Assembly (NCBI RefSeq): GCF_005845035.1
Contig: NZ_SPFO01000018.1
Location: 1 to 53,570 of the forward strand
Direction: 5' to 3'
Source: Collinsella aerofaciens
GTDB lineage: Bacteria; Actinomycetota; Coriobacteriia; Coriobacteriales; Coriobacteriaceae
DNA: 53,570 nt
The position numbers were made by a program, and so were the translations under genes. Shown in pieces: positions 45,538-53,570 of the stretch (positions are counted from its first letter, which is position 1; every line of letters starts with the position of its first letter). The notes under the pieces were generated by a model. It was given only the letters and a program-made list of their open reading frames with translations. It was not told the origin of the DNA and ran no database searches.

Positions 45538-45579
45538 AAAAATCATCCCGCGTGGGCTTGTGGCTCACGCGGGATGATG
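45538..45579 (-). terminator. Terminator after the 45585 membrane-protein gene
   Basis: A near-perfect stem ATCATCCCGCGTG/CACGCGGGATGAT followed on the minus strand by TTTTT, 6 nt beyond the stop. Confidence 0.93.
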
Positions 45580-45584
45580 GCCTC

Positions 45585-46550
45585 TTACTTTTTCTTGTCC
45601 TGTTCCAGCAGATCGGACGGTGAGCGATCGGGCTTGCCGCCGCGGAAAATCTCGCGGCCATGCAGACGATGTTCCAGGTCACGTTCGTCCTTTTCCTCGT
45701 CAATCTTGGTCTGGCTCACCACCTGGTCCTCAATCAACGACGACACCGAGTTCACCTGTTTTTGAATGCGCTCGGCGATGGTGTCATCCATACTCACGAT
45801 GCGCATCTTCCAGTCGATATTCGTGGCGTTGGATGAGCTCTTGGTCCACACGAACGTCAGGATGGCGCTCTGGTGGCCCTGGGCGGGAAACATGCCAAAG
45901 AAGGAATCGTGCTGAATGTTGCTATCCTCGTCGATATAGGCGTGAACGTTATACACCACGCGGTCGATTTTATCGTTAAGCAGCGCGTTGGTCGCAAGCG
46001 CCGCGGCCTGAATCTGCCCGTTGGACAGCAGCTCGAGCTCGTTGGCAGACGATGTGTCCAACACCGTCACCTCGACCGTGCCCGTACGCTCATCGGCTTC
46101 ATCGACGGTAAAGTCGAGCGGGAACTGCGTAAAGCCGTTGCCCCACTCAAGGCCGCCCTTCAGCGCCGTCGAAACGGTATCGACCGAAACGCTCTCGGAC
46201 AGGTTGGCGGTGTTCAGACGACGCATCACGCCGTAGCCAACCTGCATGCCCACGATCAGCACCAAAATACCAATGACCACGGCCATCGCGGTCTTCGTAA
46301 TGGTATGGCTCACCTGCGAACCCGAAGGATCGTCCTCGGACAGCGGGTCGATATGTTTTGCCTGGCTCGCGCGGTCCTCGCTGCGCAGCTGCGCTAGCGC
46401 AGCTTTGTCACCGCGCTTGGCCGCAGCCTCCTTCTCACGCATGCGCTCGGTTCGCTTTTTGGCAAGCGTGGGATCCAAGACACCGGATGCATCGATTTCG
46501 GAGAATAACTCCGTCACTTCTTCCGGAGTCAAAGGGTTCTTGTCAGCCAT
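45585..46550 (-). CDS. Uncharacterised single-span membrane protein
   Basis: 321 aa, not recognised. A charged N-terminal region (about 1-85) contains LTPEEVTELFSEIDASG and a KKRTERMREKEAAAKRG helix. One membrane span follows (about 88-108), then an extracytoplasmic domain with alternating beta-like and helical stretches. The C-terminal tail is very charged and ends DLLEQDKKK. It lies 19 nt downstream of the ABC exporter stop on the same strand, so it is probably co-transcribed and may assist that exporter; this is inference only. Confidence 0.75.
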   Translation of the reverse strand: MADKNPLTPEEVTELFSEIDASGVLDPTLAKKRTERMREKEAAAKRGDKAALAQLRSEDRASQAKHIDPLSEDDPSGSQVSHTITKTAMAVVIGILVLIVGMQVGYGVMRRLNTANLSESVSVDTVSTALKGGLEWGNGFTQFPLDFTVDEADERTGTVEVTVLDTSSANELELLSNGQIQAAALATNALLNDKIDRVVYNVHAYIDEDSNIQHDSFFGMFPAQGHQSAILTFVWTKSSSNATNIDWKMRIVSMDDTIAERIQKQVNSVSSLIEDQVVSQTKIDEEKDERDLEHRLHGREIFRGGKPDRSPSDLLEQDKKK

Positions 46551-46569
46551 AAACTTCCTGTCATATCAA

Positions 46570-48342
46570 TCAGTCGAGCTCGTGCGCACGCGCACCTTCG
46601 AACTGCATTCGATAGTAACGGGCATAGGTGCCGCCACGGGCGAGAAGCTGTTCATGCGTGCCACGTTCCACAACGCGACCATGCTCAACGGTCGCAATCT
46701 CGTCAGCATGCTTAATGGTCGAAAGACGGTGGGCGATGATGATTGTGGTACGGCCGCGTGCCAGCTCTTCGAGCGACTCCTGGACCGCCTCCTCGCTCTC
46801 GTTATCCAAAGCACTCGTCGCCTCGTCCAAGATCAGGATCTTGGGGTTCTTGAGAAACACGCGTGCGATGGCAACACGCTGCTTCTGTCCGCCCGAAAGA
46901 CGGCTGCCACGCTCGCCCACCACGGTGTCGTAGCCCTGTGGAAGCGACTCGATAAAGGCATCGATGTTGGCGCGACGGGCGGCCTCGGCGATCTCTTCCG
47001 CTGTAGCGCCCGGCTTGCCGTAGGCGATGTTCTCGCCAATCGTACCGTCAAACAGATAGACATCCTGCTGCACCAGGCCGATGGCACGGCGCAGGCTCTG
47101 CTGCGTCACATCGCGCACGTCTTGGCCGTCGATGCTAATGGATCCGGCAGCCACGTCATAAAAGCGCGGCAGCAGCGAACAGGTCGTGGACTTGCCACCG
47201 CCCGAAGGGCCAACCAAAGCGATGGTCTGCCCGGGCTTGATGGACAGGTCCATATGGTCGATAACGGGACGCTCGTCGGCATCGCCCTCGCCCAGCTCAA
47301 CATCCTCGTAGTTAAAGCACACGTCGTGATACTCCACGGCGCCGGCAGTCACCTGCAAATCCGTGGCGCCCGGCTTGTCCTGGATATCCGGCGCGGTCGA
47401 GAGCACCTCGTCCATACGCTTAAAGCCGGCGATAGCCTTCTGATACGTTTCGGCCGAATTGACGAGTGTCTCGAGCGGCGTGCAGAACAGCGAAATGTAG
47501 AGCGCGAAGGTCGCCATATCGACCGCCTGCAGCTGTCCCTGGGCGACCAGCCAGCCGCCCAGCAGCACCACGATCACATAGAGCACACCCGAGAGCAGGC
47601 CATACGTCGCGGTATAGACGCCCATGGCGTGATACATGTTCTCCTTGGACGAAAGATAGCGATTGTTGGAGGCGCGGAACTTGAAGCGTTCGGTCTCCTC
47701 ATTGGCAAAGCTCTTGACCACGCGCATGCCCGCCAGCGAATCCTGCAGCTGCGCATTGATGCCGCTGATTTTTTTGCGGTTGTCGCTAAAGACCTCGCGC
47801 ATGCGCATGTTCTGCCAAAACATGATGACCGCAAACGCCGCCGTCACCACGGCCATGGCGAGCGCCAGCACCGGGGCGATGGTAAAGAGAATCACAAACG
47901 AGCCGATAATCTCGATGCCGCAGATGATGATCCACTCGGGCACGTGGTGCGCCGCCTCGCAGATATCGAACAGGTCGTTGACCACGCGGCTCATCATGTC
48001 GCCCGAGCTGTTGCGGTCGAAGTACGCAAAGCTAAAGCGCTCATACTGGTCGAACAGGTCCTCGCGCATCTTGGACTCCATGCGCGCGCCCATCACGTGA
48101 CCCCAATAGCTCACAAAGTAGCGGCAGGCGCAGCGGACGGCATACATCAACACCAAGCCCACCGCGATCATGCCGAGCGCCTGCATAATGGCAGCCTGAC
48201 CCTGAGTAAACAGCCCACCGGTCAAATTGCGCAGAATAATGGGAAACGCAAGGTCAATGGCAGCAAGCACCAGAGCACAAACAGTATCAGCAACAAAAAG
48301 CCCCATCTGGGGCTTGTAATAAGACAAAAACCTTTTCAGCAT
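46570..48342 (-). CDS. MsbA-type ABC transporter, fused permease and ATPase
   Basis: 590 aa half-transporter expected to work as a homodimer exporter. Transmembrane domain about 1-310 with six spans. The nucleotide-binding domain has Walker A GPSGGGKST, Q-loop LVQQDVYLFDGTI, signature LSGGQKQR, Walker B ILILDEATSALD and switch His in IIIAHRLSTI. Only one half-transporter gene is present. Substrate unknown: lipid, drug or peptide are possible. GAGGATCAC precedes the ATG. Confidence 0.93.
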   Translation of the reverse strand: MLKRFLSYYKPQMGLFVADTVCALVLAAIDLAFPIILRNLTGGLFTQGQAAIMQALGMIAVGLVLMYAVRCACRYFVSYWGHVMGARMESKMREDLFDQYERFSFAYFDRNSSGDMMSRVVNDLFDICEAAHHVPEWIIICGIEIIGSFVILFTIAPVLALAMAVVTAAFAVIMFWQNMRMREVFSDNRKKISGINAQLQDSLAGMRVVKSFANEETERFKFRASNNRYLSSKENMYHAMGVYTATYGLLSGVLYVIVVLLGGWLVAQGQLQAVDMATFALYISLFCTPLETLVNSAETYQKAIAGFKRMDEVLSTAPDIQDKPGATDLQVTAGAVEYHDVCFNYEDVELGEGDADERPVIDHMDLSIKPGQTIALVGPSGGGKSTTCSLLPRFYDVAAGSISIDGQDVRDVTQQSLRRAIGLVQQDVYLFDGTIGENIAYGKPGATAEEIAEAARRANIDAFIESLPQGYDTVVGERGSRLSGGQKQRVAIARVFLKNPKILILDEATSALDNESEEAVQESLEELARGRTTIIIAHRLSTIKHADEIATVEHGRVVERGTHEQLLARGGTYARYYRMQFEGARAHELD

Positions 48343-48373
48343 GTGATCCTCAAAGAAATATCAGCAACGTAAG

Positions 48374-48412
48374 GCCCTGGGACAAAGCAATCAGTAGTAC
48401 TTGTCCCAGGGC
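48374..48412. repeat. 12-bp palindrome GCCCTGGGACAA/TTGTCCCAGGGC
   Basis: A perfect stem with a 15-nt loop in the gap between the Nudix gene and the ABC exporter gene. It is a member of the GGGACA family. No T-run follows on the minus strand. Confidence 0.65.
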
Positions 48413-48424
48413 TATCCCCACTCG

Positions 48425-49120
48425 TTACAGTTCGGCTCCGCCCAACCTATGTGCGATGCTATCGCAGGCCAAGGCGCCTACGACGGTCTTGGCGTCTTCG
48501 ATCTTGCCGTCGAGCACGGCGTCGATCAGCTCGTGCAGCGGCACCAGGTCCACGTTGACGAACTCGTCATCATCGGGGTTGGGCGCATCAAACTCGAGCT
48601 TGGTGGCTAGGTAGATATGAATGATCTCATCGCAAAAACCGCAGGACGTGACAATCGACGTCAAAAAGCGAATACGACCAGCCCTAAAGCCCGTCTCCTC
48701 GTGCAGCTCGCGCTTAGCGCAATCGAGCGGATCTTCGCCCGGATCAAGCTTGCCGGCGGGAATCTCGACCGTCACGCGGTCGATGGCGGTGCGGTACTGA
48801 CGCACCAGTACGATCTTGCCGCTCTCGGTCAGCGCCACAACGGCCGCCGCACCCGGATGGCGAACGATATCGCGGGCGCTGCGGTGACCGTTGGGCAGCT
48901 CAACCTCAAGACGGTGGACGTCGAGGATCTTGCCCTTCCAGGCGCACTCCTCCGAAAGAATCTTCTCGTGCAGCTCGGCATCGTGCGGGTCGTCGTCGCC
49001 CAGCACCAGTGCCGGCTCGTCAGCGACCTCGCCACCAGGCTCGCCCTCGGCGTGCCCATACACGCGGCTGTCCTCTTCGACGATCTGCGCGTCCACGAGC
49101 TCTTCGTTCTTCTCGTCCAT
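48425..49120 (-). CDS. Nudix hydrolase, ADP-ribose pyrophosphatase type
   Basis: 231 aa. A complete Nudix box GKLDPGEDPLDCAKRELHEETGF sits near 125-148, preceded by VRQYRTAIDRVTVEIPAG, typical of ADP-ribose pyrophosphatases. The N-terminal 45 residues are acidic and low in conservation. The ATG at 49120 is chosen because the ATG at 49129 directly abuts the GAGAGGA site. It may be in one operon with purD upstream. Confidence 0.9.
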   Translation of the reverse strand: MDEKNEELVDAQIVEEDSRVYGHAEGEPGGEVADEPALVLGDDDPHDAELHEKILSEECAWKGKILDVHRLEVELPNGHRSARDIVRHPGAAAVVALTESGKIVLVRQYRTAIDRVTVEIPAGKLDPGEDPLDCAKRELHEETGFRAGRIRFLTSIVTSCGFCDEIIHIYLATKLEFDAPNPDDDEFVNVDLVPLHELIDAVLDGKIEDAKTVVGALACDSIAHRLGGAEL

Positions 49121-49141
49121 CCGTCTCATTCCTCTCGGATT

Positions 49142-50446
49142 TTAGGCATCCCAGGCGTCGCGACCGCGCAGCGCGCGCAGGCCGATGTCGCGACGCAGGG
49201 TCTTGCCCTCAAAATCAATCTTCTCGCAGGCCTCGTAGGCAAGGTTGCGAGCGTTCTCGAACGTGTCGCCCAGAGCGGTCACGGCAAGCACGCGGCCACC
49301 ATTGGTCACGAGCTGGCCGTCCACCACGGCAGTGCCCGCGTGGTACACGGTCACGTTCTCCATGGCCTCGGCATCGGCGATACCGGTGATGACCTTGCCC
49401 TTCTCGTAGCTGCCGGGATAGCCCGCGCTCGTCAGGACAACGGCCACGGCCCACTCGTCACGCCAGTCGAGCTCAATCTGATCGAGCTCGCAGTTGGCGC
49501 AGGCAAGCATGACCTCAACCAGGTCGTTCTTAAGGCGCGGGAGCACGACCTGCGTCTCGGGGTCGCCAAAGCGGGCGTTGAACTCCAGTACCTTGGGGCC
49601 GGCGGGGGTGAGCATAAAGCCGCCATACAGGCATCCGCGGTAGTCGATACCCTCGGCAGCGAGCTCGGCCACGGTCTGCTCCATGACCTTCACCATGGTG
49701 GCGTGCTCCTCGTCAGTCACGATGGGCACCGGGCTGTAGACGCCCATGCCGCCGGTGTTGGGGCCCTTGTCGCCCTCGAGCGCGCGCTTGTGGTCCTGCG
49801 AGGTAGCCATGGGGCGCACGGTCTTGCCGTCAGTAAAGGCCAGCAGCGAGCACTCGGGACCAACGAGCATCTCCTCGATAACCACGGTGTTGCCGGCATC
49901 GCCAAAGGTGCCGCCAAAGCACTCACGCACAGCCTCCTCAGCCTGCGAAAGCTCGGTTGCCACAATAACGCCCTTGCCTGCGGCAAGGCCGTCAGCCTTC
50001 ACGACCAGCGGAGCGCCCTGCTCGCGCACGTAGGCGAGAGCCGAGGCCTCATCGGTAAACGAGCCGTAGGCGGCCGTCGGGATGTTCGCACGCTCCATGA
50101 GCTGCTTGGAGAACAGCTTGGAGCCCTCCATCTGGGCACCCTCGGCGCCCGGGCCAAAGCACGGGATACCCGCCGCGCGGACGGCGTCGGCCACGCCCGC
50201 CACGAGCGGAGCCTCGGGGCCAATCACCACGAGTCCGCATCCATGGCTCTGGGCAAACGCCGCCACGGCCGCAGGATCGCAGTCGTCGAGAACAACGTTC
50301 TCGCCGCAGCTCGCGGTGCCGCCGTTGCCCGGCGCGATGTAGAGCTTGCCGGCGCGCGGTGATGCTGCGAGCTTGGCTGCCAAAGCATGCTCACGGCCGC
50401 CGCTGCCCAACAACAGGATGTCGATGGTTTGAGTGTCCGCCTTCAA
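49142..50446 (-). CDS. purD: Phosphoribosylamine-glycine ligase (GAR synthetase)
   Basis: Second step of purine synthesis. 434 aa, ATP-grasp. It opens with ILLLGSGGREHALAAKLA and has IGPEAPLVAGVAD, KADGLAAGKGV, EEMLVGPECSLLAF and the GGMGVYSP loop; FNARFGDPETQ holds the metal site. The start is best placed at a TTG (50446), with GAGGAGG 6 nt upstream and the usual N-terminus 10 codons later. No ATG fits. Confidence 0.95.
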   Translation of the reverse strand: MKADTQTIDILLLGSGGREHALAAKLAASPRAGKLYIAPGNGGTASCGENVVLDDCDPAAVAAFAQSHGCGLVVIGPEAPLVAGVADAVRAAGIPCFGPGAEGAQMEGSKLFSKQLMERANIPTAAYGSFTDEASALAYVREQGAPLVVKADGLAAGKGVIVATELSQAEEAVRECFGGTFGDAGNTVVIEEMLVGPECSLLAFTDGKTVRPMATSQDHKRALEGDKGPNTGGMGVYSPVPIVTDEEHATMVKVMEQTVAELAAEGIDYRGCLYGGFMLTPAGPKVLEFNARFGDPETQVVLPRLKNDLVEVMLACANCELDQIELDWRDEWAVAVVLTSAGYPGSYEKGKVITGIADAEAMENVTVYHAGTAVVDGQLVTNGGRVLAVTALGDTFENARNLAYEACEKIDFEGKTLRRDIGLRALRGRDAWDA

Positions 50447-50500
50447 GGGTGCCTCCTCTATGGATGAATGGCCCGCTCCGCGCGAGCCCCTTGCAAGCAA

Positions 50501-50542
50501 ATATACCCCTCGGCCGCCCGTCCGGGCTGCAAAGGGGTATAT
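50501..50542 (-). terminator. Terminator-like hairpin after purA
   Basis: The arms ATATACCCCT/AGGGGTATAT with inner GCAGCCCGG pairing partly to GGGCGGC; on the minus strand TTTG follows. It lies in the purA-purD gap. Confidence 0.6.
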
Positions 50543-50564
50543 CGCAATAACCAAATAGTCCCGA

Positions 50565-51860
<1,296 letters not shown>

Positions 51861-51944
51861 TTACATTCATGGACTGTCTACGCGCCACGCCGGGGCGCAG
51901 AAGCACAAAACATTCCCAGTATACCCGTGCAACGGGCGCCTGTC

Positions 51945-53336
51945 CTACTCCTCGGCATGTGCCCCATCAAGCTCATAGAACTTGGTGGATGCCGGCAGGA
52001 ACATCAGGTCGACGTCGCCGATCGGGCCCGAACGGTTCTTGGCCACGACGATACGCGTAACGCCCTCGTCGGGTCGATCGTCGCGCGAGGCTTCGGCCTC
52101 GTCGGCGGAGCGGTCCAAGAACATAACGATATCGGCGTCCTGCTCGATGGAGCCCGATTCACGAAGGTCGGAAAGCTGCGGGCGCTTGCCGGTACGGGAT
52201 TCGACCTGACGCGAGAGCTGCGACAGCGCGATGAGCGGGATCTTGAGCTCCTTGGCCATGATCTTCAGACCACGCGACATCTCCGAAACCTCGACGGTAC
52301 GGCTCTCGGAGCGGCGTCCCGGCGGAGGACTCACCAGCTGCAGGTAGTCCAGGATGATGATTGCCTTCTCCTTGTTATGGAGCATGCGGCGGCTCTTGGC
52401 GCGAATCTCGGTCACTGTGGTGCCGGGCGTATCGTCAATCAGAATATCGAGCTTGGACAAGGTCTGCGTGGCCTCGTTGATATTGGCCCACTGCTCGGGG
52501 CTAATGCGGCCCATGCGGAAGTCACTGATCGAGATCATGGCGTAGGCGCAAATCAGACGCTGGGCAATTTCCTTGCCCGACATCTCCAGCGAGAAGAAGC
52601 CGACGGTATAACCAGCAGCGGCAGCGTTAAGTGCCAGGTTCAGAGCGAACGACGTCTTACCTACAGCAGGGCGGGCGCCGATAATGATGAGCTGACCCTC
52701 ACGGAAACCCATGAGCATGCGGTCGAGCGACGGGAAGCCCGTGGGCACGCCCGCCGCCTGGCCACCGGCTTGGCACACTTCCTCGGCCTCGTTATAGGCC
52801 TCGACCATAAACTCGGTCAACGTCTTGTAACTCGACTTGACCTCGCGCGCCGTAACCTTGAGCAGCTTGCTCTCGGCCAGCTCGACAACCTCTTTGGTGT
52901 CGGTGGGGGCATTATATGCCAGCGCGTTGATCTCGTTGGTGGCGCCGATCAGCTCACGCAGCATCGAATCGCGGCGAACGATGGCGGCATGATGCTGCCA
53001 GTTGACGAGCGACAGGGTCTGACCCATCAACTCCAAAATGTACGCTTCGCCGCCCACGGCATCGAGCTTGTTGATGCTTCGCAGGTAATCGATCAGCGAG
53101 ATGGAGTCGATGGGAATGCGGCTGTTGTACATATCGACCATCGCGGTATAGATGGTCTTATGAATGGGCCGGTAGAAGTCATCGGGCTGCAGCTCGACCT
53201 GGGCTTCTTCGACCACCTCGGGCGATAGCAGCATAGCGGCCAGCACATTGGCCTCTGCATCTTGGTTTTGGGGAAGACCCAACTTTGAGCCGCGGTCCTC
53301 GACCGTCAGCCCGGTCTCCCTATCGTCATATGCCAT
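51945..53336 (-). CDS. dnaB: Replicative DNA helicase
   Basis: 463 aa hexameric helicase that unwinds DNA at the fork. The N-terminal domain begins LPQNQDAEANVLAAMLLS (about 20-37). The RecA-like ATPase contains TGFPSLDRMLMGF, Walker A GARPAVGKTSF, GFFSLEMSGKEIAQR, the Walker B stretch IILDYLQL and the hexamer motif SQLSRQVESR. No intein is seen. The ATG at 53336 has AAGGAT upstream. The 150-nt region before the IS end shows a small palindrome GTCCT...AGGAC (53444-53455) and nothing else. Confidence 0.96.
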   Translation of the reverse strand: MAYDDRETGLTVEDRGSKLGLPQNQDAEANVLAAMLLSPEVVEEAQVELQPDDFYRPIHKTIYTAMVDMYNSRIPIDSISLIDYLRSINKLDAVGGEAYILELMGQTLSLVNWQHHAAIVRRDSMLRELIGATNEINALAYNAPTDTKEVVELAESKLLKVTAREVKSSYKTLTEFMVEAYNEAEEVCQAGGQAAGVPTGFPSLDRMLMGFREGQLIIIGARPAVGKTSFALNLALNAAAAGYTVGFFSLEMSGKEIAQRLICAYAMISISDFRMGRISPEQWANINEATQTLSKLDILIDDTPGTTVTEIRAKSRRMLHNKEKAIIILDYLQLVSPPPGRRSESRTVEVSEMSRGLKIMAKELKIPLIALSQLSRQVESRTGKRPQLSDLRESGSIEQDADIVMFLDRSADEAEASRDDRPDEGVTRIVVAKNRSGPIGDVDLMFLPASTKFYELDGAHAEE

Positions 53337-53488
53337 GAGCATCCTTATTCATATCGCTTGCGAGCATCCATAGTATCAGCTACGGTCCCAAAACGCGCCG
53401 CGCGCCGCCAATCATCACCGAACCAAACGGATGAACGGTCCTGTATATAGGACTTCGACGCAACGTTCACCATGACACTCACTCAGCG

Positions 53489-53570
53489 CAAAAAATCAGA
53501 ACCACCCTTAAAAAGGGTGGTTTGCTCTTAGGGTATAACCCACGGGCCCCGGGCTCGCGTCTAAAGGCGC
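53489..53570 (-). mobile_element. Terminal fragment of an IS200-like element at the window edge
   Basis: It begins GCAAAAAATCAGAACC and carries the hairpin AACCACCC/GGGTGGTT, then GCTCTTAGGGTATAACCC and CGCGTCTAAAGGCGC. All are shared with the tnpA-3' side of the complete element at 39323-39400. The rest lies beyond the window. Confidence 0.8.

Overview
The window looks like a chromosomal segment of a Coriobacteriia actinobacterium, most likely a gut Collinsella. This is an inference from high GC, gene styles (FolP-FolK fusion, fused EcfA ATPase, AbiEi-like/DUF559-type protein, CmpB-like membrane protein, LPxTG-type wall protein) and the abundance of short palindromic intergenic repeats; no database search was possible. 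Both window edges lie inside copies of the same IS200-like element (1-77 and 53489-53570), so the segment probably ends where an assembly broke at a repeat.

Layout. 0-5.6 kb: initiator tRNA, pantothenate kinase coaX, then a minus-strand set (biotin-ligase-like protein, fused folP-folK, sirtuin) and exonuclease III. 5.7-9.0 kb: an ECF vitamin/cofactor importer operon (ecfT, double ATPase, S component). 9.2-11.8 kb: glmU-prs. 11.8-13.6 kb: an accessory insert, an AbiEi-like/nuclease-like gene bracketed by two 204-bp inverted-repeat elements. 13.7-17 kb: pth and an NfnAB-type flavoprotein pair. 17-20.8 kb: polar amino-acid ABC importer plus a cytidylate-kinase-like protein. 21-23.4 kb: YqeY, a parvulin foldase and an orphan PTS IIA. 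23.5-27.1 kb: purN, purM, purF. 27.4-30.7 kb: CmpB-like membrane protein, MoaE-like protein, class B sortase, purE. 31-37.4 kb: a 2137-residue sortase-anchored multidomain GH31 glycosidase. 37.4-40.6 kb: a repeat and mobile-element island (IS256-type and IS200-type elements plus several palindromes). 40.6-45.4 kb: carB, carA. 45.6-53.3 kb: an unrecognised membrane protein, an MsbA-type ABC exporter, a Nudix hydrolase, purD, purA and dnaB.

How the genes work together. prs makes PRPP; purF, purD, purN, purM, purE and purA use it for purine synthesis; carAB feeds pyrimidine and arginine synthesis; folP-folK serves folate, which supplies the formyl donor for PurN. glmU supplies UDP-GlcNAc for the wall. 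The GH31 enzyme with carbohydrate-binding modules points to host or dietary glycan degradation at the cell surface.

Most notable: (1) three elements of near-constant length (203-204 bp) sharing 24-bp inverted termini but having interiors with no clear homology, two of which bracket the nuclease-like gene; (2) an in-frame palindromic insertion between the two halves of the fused Ecf ATPase; (3) two further families of intergenic palindromes in which a short core is constant while the arms change yet stay complementary.
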